Of a DNA stretch of 64,000 nt, positions 35,089 to 45,829 are shown piece by piece. A model generated the notes under the pieces. It made no database searches. It worked only from the letters and a program-made list of their open reading frames with translations, and was not told the DNA's origin. The position numbers and the translations under genes are program-made. This stretch comes from Phaeosaccion multiseriatum (taxonomy: Eukaryota; Ochrophyta, other classes): contig OZ218954.1 of assembly GCA_965112735.1 (NCBI GenBank), forward strand, positions 4,216,001-4,280,000, in the 5' to 3' direction. Each line of letters opens with the position of its first letter. The stretch's first letter is position 1.

Positions 35089-35534
35089 GGCTCTGTTTTA
35101 GAGTACTAGACTTGGCTGAGTAGTGATGACCTCTCGTCTGGACACAAGGCGAGGGCTTTATCATCCTTGGACAAGAGAAGAGAGAGGAGAGGATCAAGGA
35201 GTATCATATATATGGGCACCCTTTGGTGCCATCTGTGCTACCTAAAAGTAACCCCTTTTTCACCGCCCCTGGGATCAAAAACTCCCCAGACACGAGGAAA
35301 GCAAAGGGATACTGAGCAGCTTCGGGAAGGCTGAAGGCCCTCCTCCTCCAAAGTCTTTTTGCACTATTCGAACGACCAACTCTTCGGCAATCCTCGCCCC
35401 AGCAGGCAGAACTCGCCTCATCTACTGTACTAAGTTTTTTTTTTTTTTTTTTTTTGTCTCTCCTTCGGCTCGCCGGTCATCCCGCCAGCAAATGCAAAAA
35501 CAATTTCCAGATTGCGGCGAGAGCAGGACTCAAA
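35089..35534. other. Convergent intergenic region with T21 tract
   Basis: This holds the 3' flanks of the methyltransferase (+) and the 7TM-RGS gene (-). A 21-base T run lies at 35435-35455, which reads as an A run about 80 bases after the RGS stop on the minus strand. No gene is recognised. Confidence 0.5.
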
Positions 35535-38339
35535 CTAAAACTTCGCTACATCATCGCCTGCTGCTGATGCTGCTGCTGATGCTGCTGCTGATGCTGGTGG
35601 TGGTGGTGCCTCTGCATCTACCTCTTCCGCTTCAAGCGTCCCGAGGCGCAGGGTAAGCATTTCGAGGACCTGGGGCTGTGACATGAACTTGGGAACTGGA
35701 AGAACAGAGGAGAGCCACAAGCGTGGCGTGAGCATGTGAGCATGCATGTATGTGTGGCGGGTGTGTGCGGGGGGGAAGCGTTCACTCACAGAAGTTTTGG
35801 TGCAGCATGGTCTCCACCTCGTTCTCTGCAGCTTGCAGGATGGTCCTGCGTTCCTCCTGTGCATGCATGGGTGCGACCATGAAACGGGGGGGAGGGGGGG
35901 AGAGAAGTCAGGGAGGCCGTTGTTGGGGTCCATAGGGGCTTCTATCCCATCGAAGCAAGCGCGCACGCATTTGGAGGGGCGGAAGCGGAAGCAAGCTCGC
36001 GAGGGCAGGGCGAGAGTCAGGGCAATGACAGAGAGAAGGCCAAGTTAGTAGGCCCAGATGCTCTGTAGTACCTCAGTAGCAGCATTGAAGGCCTTTTCTT
36101 CGTACAGGGACAACGCGCTCTTCCTCATGCAGGCGTCGACATTGATCTCCATATCTGCGTTCCGTCGAAGAAACTTGTCGCAAACCTCCCGGTACAGAGC
36201 GAACCTATCCATGTCCGAAGGAAGTCCGGCCTCCGCATCCGCAGATTCGGTTTCAGAAGGAGGGCAAAGGTCGTCGTAGTTTCGCACAGCTTTCAGGAAG
36301 GCATGTGACTCGAGGCAAATCATCCGTCGGAGGAAGGTTTCGAACAGCGCATCGAGGGCAGGATCGCGCGCGATATCCCTCACCGTCTGGATGGACTGAA
36401 TCAGTTCTGTCCGCCGCTTCCGAAGCTGCCAAGAGCAAACAGTAGGTAGGTAGGCAGGCAGGCAGGCAGGCAAGCAGGGATAGGGAAAGGAATGGAAAGG
36501 AAGAGAATGACAGGCCCATGAAGGATCAAAAGCATCACTTGCTCCCACACAGGTGCGTGGGCATGCAGTCAGTAGTAGCAGTAGCGCGGGAGGGGGGTAC
36601 AAGTTGTTTGTGTGCGTTCACTTGCCAGTTGGGCCGCGTCGTCTTCATCGGCGGTATACACCTTCCACCCCCCGCCTCTCTTCCACGGACCATTCAAGCC
36701 GGCGTCAGAACCTGAGGCCGCGCAGGGAAAATGGAGAAAGCAAGAAAAGGAGCAACGGGGCGACACGTCAGCCAGCAAGAACAAGTGAGGGGAGGAGGGC
36801 CTCGAGCTGAGGCTTGTCGCTCGGCACAACGCTACCATCGCCAAGGCTCCTTTCTACCCATTCGTCGTTGTTGGTTCCTCTCTCGCCCTGTCCCTCCCTT
36901 CTCCTCCACTCCGTCTGGGTTGCTTTCCACCCGTCGCACCTTCAGTTTCGGTCCCACCGACTAGATATTCCCCCTTGTCCCCTGTAATCCAATTGCTCCG
37001 GGCCCAGTAGTACATATGCATGAACGGCAAGATGAGCGTGGGCGGGAGGAGGAGAAGGTCCAGCATGTGGCTAGCCTTCAGTACATGGGAGTTGTTGCTG
37101 ATGACGAGCATAAACATGTACCCAATGTCAAACACTCCTTGAATGATGGAGGCCCCCACCAGCTCCTGTCCAACGCGCAACCTGTTCATTGGGGAGGGGG
37201 AAGGGGGCGAGACGAGAGAATGGGCAGGGCGGGGAGGACGGCCTTTGAGGGTCGTGCGCGGGAAGTAGTTGGAAAGGGGACAGGCACGCAGGTAAGAGGT
37301 AAGAGAGGCTCTTACTTTGGTGTACGCACCCGTCATTGCAAGCGATTGCGCGTCTCCCCCAGTATACAGCAAAGAATTTGAGGGACACCTTGAGAGGCGT
37401 GAAGAACTGCCACGGCTCGAAGAAGGAGCAATAACGATCTTTTGAAGGGTCAAGAATGAACCATCGGACGACCAGGAGGGCGACGGTCGCTAACGGCAAG
37501 TCCCTGCCTAGCAGTAGCTTCCACGCCCAGAAGCGATTCAGCTTGTGCTGATTCTTCTGTCGATACTCCCGGGTGCCGGTGGCCACCTGGAGCCTTATAC
37601 CGCGTAGCACCAGACACCGTACTGAAAGCGAAACGAAGAGATGGAAGGCGGAGAGGAAAGTGATGAGTTTCACGCATTCGAGGCAGCGACGGAGTGAATG
37701 TTCCCTCTTCGCGACCGAGTGAATGTTCCCTCCTGGCGCACCTATGATGACTTCTTTGAAAGAGCAGAACCACAGAAGGGGCTCACAGGGCAAGTTCCAA
37801 CCCTCCCGACGAAAAATTTCTTGCCACAGGATGAGAAGGGCAGTGGCGGCATGTTCGACTGCGAGGGGAGGGGGGAGAAGAGAGGTGCATTTAAGGGTGT
37901 CAGTAGCGAGCTTTACCTCATACCCTCTGGAATAGGAGTAAGGCCCTCGTCCACCTCCTCTCGGGGAAAGCCTTATTCAGTACTCACCACCGAGGGCGAT
38001 GGTAAGGCTGGGCGACCGTGCTCGCACTGGAGGGAGGGAGGGAGGGAGGGAGGCCACAGAAAAGCAAGAGAAGGGAGGTAGACAGCGCAACGGCAGCAGA
38101 GACAGCGGAGAACTGTTCGTTAGATCCATTTCCCACCTTCATCTCCTGGCCACCCTTCCCACTCAGCTACGACCAGCAACATTACGGCGCGAAGTGCCCC
38201 TCTCTTTCGTTCCCCGATGAGCGACTGACTGACCATGTTGAAGGTTGCGATGAACGATGAGCCAATAGATGTGAGGTATAAGCAGAAGGGGAAAGACAAC
38301 GCTCGACCCAATGACCAGTAGTATTGAAACAGGCTCCAT
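35535..38339 (-). CDS. Seven-transmembrane protein with C-terminal RGS domain
   Basis: Nine exons, all in phase on the minus strand: 38234-38339, 37924-37971, 37742-37858, 37330-37621, 36940-37181, 36626-36711 (GC donor), 36072-36425, 35790-35856 and 35535-35695, giving about 490 residues. The N-terminus MEPVSILLVIGSSVVFPLLL starts the first membrane helix. Further hydrophobic helices include AATALLILWQEIF, PCEPLLWFCSF, LPLATVALLVVRWFIL, IIQGVFDIGYMFMLVISN and MLDLLLLPPTLILPFMHMYY, consistent with seven passes. After a linker, the RGS domain runs from ALFETFLRRMICLESHAF through MEINVDACMRKSAL to MLHQNFFPKFM. RGS domains speed GTP hydrolysis on G-alpha, and 7TM-RGS fusions are known from plants (AtRGS1) and stramenopiles. 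The Ala-rich tail is encoded by a GCTGCTGAT repeat. The gene is divergent from the ankyrin gene at 38592. Confidence 0.85.
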
Positions 38340-38591
38340 CGGGGGTGAGGAGCTTCCTGTACATGTAAAGGAAGTGGGAAGTATATATGGAAGTGGGAAG
38401 TAGCAGTTACATAGATTCCACCTCCTCTAAATCACAGATGCGATTTTTCGTACGATGGTTTGAATTTGAATTTGTGCTGGATCGGAAAACGCACATTTTT
38501 TTTATTTTTTTGGCGGAGGAGAGCAAGGTGACGTGATTGCATCCCGATACCTCCTCCACTGGCAGACACTCCTCCGCCTGCTTCGTGGACT
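38340..38591. promoter_or_regulatory. Divergent promoter, 7TM-RGS and ankyrin genes
   Basis: 252 bases separate the two start codons. They contain an A/T-rich stretch and a T-run at about 38497-38512. Both promoters and 5' UTRs must lie here. Confidence 0.45.
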
Positions 38592-40649
38592 ATGGAGGAA
38601 GCGCTTCAGCGGATTGAAGAGTGGCGAGAGGGAAGCAGCAGTGAGGGGAAGGGCGTCGGTGTGGACGAGCTTTCGCTTGTTCTGGCAGCCGTCCTATCTA
38701 CCATCGACTTTGACTCGCTGAAAATGAAGAAGAAGGGGGTGACGCCCCTCCACGCTCTTGCGAGGATGGATGAGAGCGATCTTGAAGGGAAGGGAGTGCA
38801 GATACGGGGAAGCGTGAAGCTGCTGAAAGACTGCGGGCTGGACATTGATGCGAGACGAGGAGGAGAAGAAAACACGGGCTATGATGAGGATTATGATATC
38901 GTAATTGGTGGGAAGACTGCGCTGATCGACGCTGCATTAAATGGGCACTTCGATTTGGTGCAGGGGCTCGTGGAGGAGGGTGCAGATGTGGACAAGGATG
39001 ATTGGCTTGACTCTGTTCCCTTAGCTGCAGCTGCTGGTTTCGACCTGTCGGAGCAAGAAGGGTGGGGAAGTCACCCCACGATCCTATCGTACCTTCTGGA
39101 GCATGGGGCCAGGATGGAGGATAGCTACGCCTTGCACAGCGCCGCAGCAGCTGGTTGTCCTGAGTCTGTGAGCATACTACTCAAGGCCGGGGCCGAGATA
39201 GAGGAAAGACACTGGCATACCACACCAGCCCAGTACTGCTGTAAGGTGTCCGATGATAGCACTGACGGGAGAGTGGAGACCCTGTCCTTGCTGTTGGAGG
39301 CAGGAGATGATTTGAACGTGAAGAGCAGGTCATGTCATCAATCTCTCTTGCACACAGCCGCTTTTACTGGTAACAGTGAAGTTATTGAAGACCTCGTCCG
39401 TCGAGGGCTGGCGGTGGACATGAAGGACTCTGATCAGCGCACTCCTCTGCACCTCGCTGCTATGCACGGCAGCTCCACCTGTGTGAAGGCGCTCATCCGC
39501 CTCGGTGCCCCCCTCGACGCTGTTGATTCCGATAAGAGCACGCCACTCCACTTGGCTCTGCAGGACGAGGAGGTGGACGCTTCTGCCGAGCTGATCGACG
39601 CAGGATCCAACGTGAACGCCAAGCGAGACTGCAACATTGCACCCCTTCATCTGGCAGCGGCATGGGGCAACATGAGGCTTGCGTACCTCCTGTTGGAGGC
39701 CGGGGCTGAGGTCGATGCTCTGACCACCACGGGGAGCAGCCCCTTGATGGTGTGCATGGCTCCTGCAAAGGACGACGAAATGTCAGCCCTGTTTGGGTAT
39801 GGAGGGTCGCAGGGAGATAGGGAAAAGGTGGCGGCACTCCTGCTGGAGATGGGCGCTGCAGTCACCAAGTCAGTCATGGCCTTGGCTGGAGAGAGCGATT
39901 GTGGGGACGTTATCGGGGCGTATGTCAGTAAGGAAAGAGACGCACACGAATCTGCTCATCGTGTCTGCAATACCATAGCTGGACACATCTCTTCCGGCTC
40001 TGCCTACTCTGAGGCCGCCAAGGAGGACCGTGTGGTGCGAGTGCGCTTGGTAGACAGGACAACGGGGAAGAGGAAGGACACGCAGTACACACTGAGCATA
40101 CCTCTGATGGAGCTGCTGATGGACAAGACTGAGGGAGAGGGAGGGAGCTCTGACGGCTCGGACAGGCATGACACGGCTGCAGGCAGTCTCCCCACCATGC
40201 TGGACCCGGCGGGGCGTGGCTTCATGGGCATCAAAGGCAAGGGCAAGGACGAGGTGGAGATGACGTTTGACGGAGTGGACTTTACCGAGGAGGGCTTTGC
40301 GGCTGTGGTGCAGTTCGTCACGACGGGTAGCGTCAAGAGCCTGCTTACCCGAGGGCGTCGTGGGCAGCTGAGCACGGAGAGGAGGGCTAGCACCAACAGT
40401 GGCAGCAGTAGGATCACCTCCGAGATGGTCGGTGGTGGGAGTAGCGGTGAGGCATCAGGAGGGAGGAAGAGGGAGCGCGTGAAGCTCTTTGACGAGGTGA
40501 GGGCTCAGCAGGCTCTGCAGGCAGCGGGCTTCTTCTGCATCGAGGCCATGTCGAGGGAGGTGAAGGCGCTCATGACTCTATACGGCTTTGAGCTGGCCAA
40601 GGAGGGGGACGACGAGCCGCCGAGGAAGCGAAGCAGGGAGGACCCCTAA
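38592..40649 (+). CDS. Ankyrin-repeat protein with C-terminal BTB-like domain, copy 3
   Basis: An intronless gene of 685 residues starting MEEALQRIEEW, ending TAA at 40649. It has the same architecture as the two copies at 4943-9400 but lies 30 kb away on the opposite strand. Ankyrin units include TPLHLAAMHGSSTCVKALIR and APLHLAAAWGNMRLAYLLLE. The BTB-like region (VDFTEEGFAAVVQFVTTGSV and ALQAAGFFCIEAM) is very close to the others, whereas the linker after GQLS has changed completely (TERRAST in place of a Ser run). The tail is basic (PPRKRSRE). The same uncertainty over the BTB assignment applies as for copies 1 and 2. Confidence 0.85.
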   Translation: MEEALQRIEEWREGSSSEGKGVGVDELSLVLAAVLSTIDFDSLKMKKKGVTPLHALARMDESDLEGKGVQIRGSVKLLKDCGLDIDARRGGEENTGYDEDYDIVIGGKTALIDAALNGHFDLVQGLVEEGADVDKDDWLDSVPLAAAAGFDLSEQEGWGSHPTILSYLLEHGARMEDSYALHSAAAAGCPESVSILLKAGAEIEERHWHTTPAQYCCKVSDDSTDGRVETLSLLLEAGDDLNVKSRSCHQSLLHTAAFTGNSEVIEDLVRRGLAVDMKDSDQRTPLHLAAMHGSSTCVKALIRLGAPLDAVDSDKSTPLHLALQDEEVDASAELIDAGSNVNAKRDCNIAPLHLAAAWGNMRLAYLLLEAGAEVDALTTTGSSPLMVCMAPAKDDEMSALFGYGGSQGDREKVAALLLEMGAAVTKSVMALAGESDCGDVIGAYVSKERDAHESAHRVCNTIAGHISSGSAYSEAAKEDRVVRVRLVDRTTGKRKDTQYTLSIPLMELLMDKTEGEGGSSDGSDRHDTAAGSLPTMLDPAGRGFMGIKGKGKDEVEMTFDGVDFTEEGFAAVVQFVTTGSVKSLLTRGRRGQLSTERRASTNSGSSRITSEMVGGGSSGEASGGRKRERVKLFDEVRAQQALQAAGFFCIEAMSREVKALMTLYGFELAKEGDDEPPRKRSREDP

Positions 40650-40791
40650 ATGAACGTGCGTTATTTCCCTGTCTAGGAATGCAGTGCCATCCCTTTGCTT
40701 AACTCAAAAAACGCTTTCTTTGTCAAACATAAACTCTCTGCCTCAATCTCACTTTCCGAAAGAAGGTCGTCAGTACGCCAACACAACTTGC

Positions 40792-42721
40792 TCAGCACCG
40801 CTGCTGCCGCCCCCTCAGCCAATCACCCAATGCAGTGTGTCCAAAGGCCTCCGCTATTTCCGAAGGCCTCCGCCCCGCCCCGTCTATCGCCCCCAACCGC
40901 TGCGCAACACCATGGTGGCTCAGATGAGGAGGAAGATGGTGAAGATGAGGGAGCCACCACCACTCATGGCAGCAGAGCGACGGCGACGGCTCAGGCTCAG
41001 TAAGGCACCTCCTTCCTGCTTCTCTTCGCTGCGGCCTGCCCCCTTCCTCTGCTCCTCTTACTCTTCCTCCTCCTGCTGCTGCTGCTCCTCCTGCTGTTTC
41101 CCTCGTTCTTGCTCTCTCCTGCTCCTCCTCCTCCTCCTCCTCCTCCTCCTCCTCCTCCTCTTGCTCTTCCCAATCTACTTCTTCCCCTTGCCCTTCTCCG
41201 AGCAGCCAGTGGCACAAGCGAGCATTTCCTCTCTGAGCAGCCTTGTGCAAAGTGGAGTGCCCCTCCCTCTGAATAGCCAGAAACAGCGCCGCTCCTGAGC
41301 TACCCCCCTGTCCTTTAGAGGCCTTTTCTGGCCTGAGAAGCCACCTACACACCTCTAGGGCTGCCTCTTCTCCTTCTCCCCCTCCCCCACCGCCCCCCGA
41401 TGCCCCTCCTGTCCCAACAACACGATGAGCGACGGACAGGGGACACACAAGAGGTGGAGTTGGGCCTTGATGGAAGGGGGGGGTGGAGGGTCAAGTCAAG
41501 TGGATGGCAGTTGATGGATGGGCGAGCTAGAGATAGACCATCACTGGTCGGTCAGTCAGTCAGTCAGTCAGTCAGTCAATCAGTCAATCAGTCAGTCAGT
41601 CAGTCAGTCAGTCAGTCAGTCAGTCAGTCAGTCAGTCAGTCAGAAACCTCCCCCACCGCCCCCCGATGCCCCTCCTGTCCCAACAACACGATGAGCGACG
41701 GACAGGGACACACAAGAGGTGGAGTTGGGCCTTGATGGAAGGGGGGGTGGAGGGTCAAGTCAAGTGGATGGCAGTTGATGGATGGGCGAGCTAGAGATAG
41801 ACCATCACTGGTCGGTCGGTCAGTCAGTCAGTCAGTCAGTCAGTCAGTCAGAAAAAAGAATAGCCCAGCAGGAAGAAAAGGCAGGCAGGTACCCACCTGA
41901 GTCCTCCCACTGCCCCGAGCTGTGTGCAAAGTCGTTTCCCATACAGGCCCAGTGTGCGGCGTTGCAGCCCCAGTCATTGACGGCGTGCAAGAGACAAGGC
42001 CACGCCCCATCTTGATCCTGCCCATATGCCTGCCTCTGTCCCTGACCTTGATCCTGGCCCTGACCCGGCATATTGTTTCGCTCTTGAGTTGAAGATCCAA
42101 TACCAGCGGCAGTTGGTGATACAACACCAGCAGCAGTTGGTGATACAGCAACAGCAGCAGCTGCGTCCATCAACACCTGGCAGCAGCGTATCCACCCCCC
42201 GTAGCAGGCCAGGTGCAAGGTCGTGGTGCCGTCGTTCGTCGTAGAGAGGGCGTGCCCCACCTCCTCCGCCACTGCGCTCGTATGCCTCCAAAATGGCCTC
42301 CTCCTGTCATCGTCGGAGTCGTAGTCGTAGTCCGGACTCCCACTACGACCCCCACCACCACCACCATTGGCTGCCATCCCACCGCTTTCACCACAACCGC
42401 CCTGACCCTGATTCTTATCCTGACCCTGACTCCGACCCTCACCCTGACCCTGACCCTGACCACCACCCCCACCACCACGGATACGTGGCAGTAGGTCGTG
42501 AAGCAGATAGGTCAACACCTGCTCGTGTCCGTTCCTTGCCGCCCAGTGCACGCATGTCTTCCCCCCTCTCTTACTCCGCATGGCTCGGGTGCGTGTGCCT
42601 GTGCCTGTTGAGTCTGTTGTGCTCGTATACCCAATTGCTGTGTCTGAGCCTGCGTCTGAGCCTGAAAGGCCAAGTGCTGTACGTGTTGTGTCTGTGCCTG
42701 CAGCAACAGCAGTTGGTGATA

Positions 42722-42753
<32 letters not shown>

Positions 42754-43261
42754 GGACGAGGAGTTGCGTCGGCGCCACCGTTCTTCTCCACAATGCAAGC
42801 TCCTACTACTCCACTAGGTCCGTCACCTTCCCTCCCGCCCCTCCTGTCGTCCTTGTGCCCCTCCAGCATGAGAGGACGCTCTCTCCCTCTCCCTCTCCCG
42901 CTCCCTCTCAGTCTGAGCCCCGCGCGGTGGTCCTCCAGCATGAACCTCAGACAGTTCACATGCCCCCCTCCAGCTGCCCACTGCAGGGCTGTACTGCCGT
43001 GTCGGTCTCTCAGTGCCAAGAGATTCACTGGAGGAGCGAGCACAAGGATTGGAGGTTGGTTGTCATCGATTGGTTGTCAGGGAGGAGGGAAGGGCGTGGT
43101 AGCGATGGTATGGGCAGTTCTTCCGGTCTCTGTTCCTCTATGAAGATAAGTAGCGCAACGATAGTAGAGAGAGACTTCCTTACCCATTAGCGCCCCGCTT
43201 GTGCCACTCTCCTTCTCCTGCTCCTGCTCCTCCACACCCTGCCGCCCTTGAGGCACACAAA

Positions 43262-43305
<44 letters not shown>

Positions 43306-44154
43306 TGCTTCTGCTGCTTCTGCTGCTGCTGCTGCTGCTGGATCTGCTCATCCCCACAGATTAATCTCTTCAAAGTGTCCAGGTCACCATCTCTTGCCGC
43401 GGCCAGCACGGGATGCAGGGACTGGTGGTAGGTGCTGCTGCTGCGGCTAGCCACGGCGCTGGTCCAAATCTCTCCTTTCTCCCCCTCCTTCTCGTGCTTG
43501 TGGCCCCAACCAGCCTGCTCTGCCCCCTCCTTGCGCGCTGCGAACGATGCTGGTGGTGCCATTTCTTCTAGCGACCTGCCACGGCTGCTGTTGCCATGCT
43601 TTCCTCTGCAGTTCTTCGCCCTGCGATCCCACTTCTTATCCCTACCGCTACCTCTACCACTGCTACTGCCATTGTACAGCACGCCTACTACATCATCTCC
43701 ATCCCCTTCCCCCCCCCGCTCTTCTTCCCATCTCTCCTCTTGCCACGCTTGCTCTGCCTCCATCACGGCAGCTCTGGCCCTTGCCGGCCACTCCTCCAGC
43801 TCCTGAGCCGAGGCAGCCGCCGCGGGGCTGTGCTTCTGCTCCAGGTGCGCCGCGAGGCCTCGCCCCCTGCAGAACCTCTTGAGCCGCCGCGCGGGGCACA
43901 ATGGGCACTTCACTGTGCCCGCAGTCTCGCTGAAACAAGAGAAGGAGAAGAATCAGAGAGGGAGAGGGGGAGGGGAAAGAGAAAAAGGGGACGACTCTGT
44001 GCTTCCCTCTTTCCACCACGTACCTCCGTCCCAAGAGTCTGGCCTCTGAAGTATCAGGCCGTGATTGCGACTTGAGAAGGGCATCCGCGTACGCGTCATA
44101 TCCCACCATGGGAGCAATGTAATTGTCAAGCACGGCGCTCAGTTCGGGTGCCAT
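40792..44154 (-). CDS. Zinc-finger and ankyrin-repeat protein
   Basis: Four exons in phase on the minus strand: 44024-44154, 43184-43929, 41897-43027 and 40792-41408, giving about 874 residues. It starts MAPELSAVLDNYIAPMVGYD. A C2H2-like finger follows (KCPLCPARRLKRFC with HLEQKH, so Cys-x2-Cys and His-x4-His), then Gln- and Glu-rich linkers. Ankyrin units are spread through the rest: LRDRHGSTALQWAAGGGHVN, CVHWAARNGHEQVLTYLL, TTLHLACYGGWIRCCQVL, STLHKAAQRGNARLCHWLL and IDGAGRRPSEIAEAFGHTAL. Long Gly, Gln and Glu runs separate them. The last exon includes a stretch (about 40890-41000) that looks untypical and might hide one more intron. Part of the acceptor of exon 4 is tandemly duplicated inside the preceding intron. 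Function is unknown; nucleic-acid or protein binding is possible. Divergent from mL49. Confidence 0.75.
41385..41860. repeat. Tandem duplication of ~265 bases with TCAG arrays
   Basis: The block from CCCCACCGCCCCCCGATGCC through the GTCAGTCAG run occurs at about 41387-41643 and again at about 41650-41851. It includes the first bases of an exon, its splice acceptor and adjoining intron sequence of the minus-strand zinc-finger/ankyrin gene. The TCAG runs differ in length. Confidence 0.9.
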
Positions 44155-44221
44155 CTTTTTCTCGAGGGGATCGATGTCAGAAATAGAGAGTCAGGCGCCT
44201 CAGATGGATGTCGAATCAATT

Positions 44222-44228
44222 TATAAAG
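44222..44228 (+). promoter_or_regulatory. TATA-like TATAAAG upstream of mL49
   Basis: TATAAAG lies 42 bases upstream of the mL49 ATG and in the 115-base gap between two divergent genes. Position and sequence fit a TATA box. There is no experimental support. Confidence 0.3.
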
Positions 44229-44269
44229 AGGAGAGAGCAAAGAGCTAGGCCATCCAAAGGCACGTAGAG

Positions 44270-45024
44270 ATGGCGTCGTTTCTGCCCAGAGCTACGTCAA
44301 CGCTTCTGCGCCGGAGCTTGCCCTCCACACTCTGCCGGACGTCCAGAGGCACAAGAGGGGGGCCTTGGTCGGCATCCTCAGCAGCAGGAGCCGGCCCTTC
44401 CCTCCTTGCGTGTAGATTTAGCGACCTTTCGAATCAGACTATCACTAAGATCGAGCGCATTCAGCGAGGTGAGGAGTGTGCGCGAGCATGAGCGCCCAGC
44501 AATATCCTTGGACGTGAAATACTTCTGGCCCCGGGTTGGTACTCTGCTCTCCCTCTCTGTTCGTCTCGTCTCCCTCTCTGTTCTCCCTGTTTGTGAGAAT
44601 GAATGGAGCCCGCACTGCTTCCCTCACCCCACCCCGCCCCCACCGTGCCGCACCCACACGCATCCATACACCCCCACCCTGCAGCGAAGCGAAGGCGGGA
44701 GGCGACGGGAGGGCAAGGCAAGAGCGAGGAGGCGAAAGATGCCCCCGCCCCCGCCTTCCCAGCCACCTACGAACCCCCCTTCGAGCTCAAGTCAGGGTGG
44801 ACGCCACCCCCTCCTGAGGACGCTCTCAACCCGGATGTGCCCTTCAGGTAGAGGCACCTCTCCCAAATCGATACCTCTGTGCTGCTAAGAGCAAGTTATT
44901 GCCATGCTGCTGGCCATTGGCGCAGTAGCTGTACGGTGACAGTAAGGCGTGGTTATTCTCTCTCTCTCTCTCTCGCTCTGCCCCCCTCTCTCTCTTCCTT
45001 TCTCTGCTTCTCTCTCTCTGTCTG

Positions 45025-45067
<43 letters not shown>

Positions 45068-45764
45068 CTCCCTCTATCTCTCTCTGTCTCTGTCTCTCCC
45101 TCTCTCTCTTCCGCTGCTAGCGATGATAGAATAGACCAGGGCGAGGAGGCATGATCCACGTGTGTCGCTACTGTCCCTGACATGTGTACGTACGTCCTGC
45201 CTTGTGTGTGTGTATGCGTGTCTCTCTCTCTATTTATGTATGTAGGGTCACTCGTACCGGCAAGGGCAAGAGCCTGCCTGTGTACTCCGATTACAGAATG
45301 GGCAAGACCAGGATAAACACCCTCGTAAGGAAGATCTCGGGGGATGTAGAGGTGCGTAAGGGGGCATGGCAGTGGATGGGGAGGAGGAGGAGAGGAGGAG
45401 GAGGAGGAGGAGGAGGAGGAGGAGGAGGAGGAACGCCTTCTTCTCTCTACTGATGACCTCCCCTTTTGATGGATAATGTCCATTTGTGAGTCTTCCTTCT
45501 CATCCATCTCGCCCACCCACACCCCACCCCAACCCCGCGGCTCCCCCTGCCTCTCTACCCCTCTGCCTCTGCCCGTGACCCTCTGCCCCTCTACCCCTGC
45601 CCTATTTCCATATGCCTCTGCCCCTGCCCCTGTCACAGGCAATGGCTCAGGAGTTACAAAAGGTGTGTGGAGGAGCCTTCGTGGAGCAGAAGGCGGGAGG
45701 GCTTGTGGTGAGGGGGAACTACGTACGGGTGGTGAAGCAATGGCTCGCTGGATTGGGCTTCTAG
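44270..45764 (+). CDS. MRPL49: Mitochondrial large ribosomal subunit protein mL49 (Img2 family)
   Basis: Four exons in phase: 44270-44468, 44685-44847, 45246-45351 and 45639-45764 (TAG), giving about 197 residues. The N-terminus is rich in Arg, Ser and Ala with no acidic residues (MASFLPRATSTLLRRSLPST), as expected of a mitochondrial presequence. The conserved core RTGKGKSLPVYSDYRMG, TRINTLVRKISGDVE and the C-terminal KQWLAGLGF are the signature of the Img2/mL49 family, a structural component of the mitochondrial large ribosomal subunit. The length fits the family. The stop codon lies within the first unit of a 22-base tandem repeat. The start is 115 bases from the divergent zinc-finger/ankyrin gene. 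Confidence 0.88.
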
Positions 45765-45825
45765 GTGGCCGTGATTGGATCTCTAGGTGGCCGTGATTGG
45801 GCTTCTATGTGGCCTTGATTGGGGT
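45752..45825 (+). repeat. 22-base tandem repeat overlapping the mL49 stop codon
   Basis: Three units of GATTGGxxxTCTAxGTGGCC begin in the last codons of mL49. The first two units keep the CTAG core, so the stop context is repeated downstream. Confidence 0.8.
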
Positions 45826-45829
45826 ATGG

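Noticed and set aside
35435-35455. Retroposed poly(A) tail after the RGS gene
   Set aside because: The gene has eight introns, so it is not a retrocopy, and no target-site duplication is seen.
35500-35530. tRNA 3'-half on the minus strand (GTTTGAGTCCTGCTC)
   Set aside because: Resembles a T-arm, but no acceptor, D-arm or anticodon arm can be matched upstream.
41549-41851. CRISPR-like regular repeats
   Set aside because: TCAG tetranucleotide runs without unique spacers; eukaryotic context with no cas genes.
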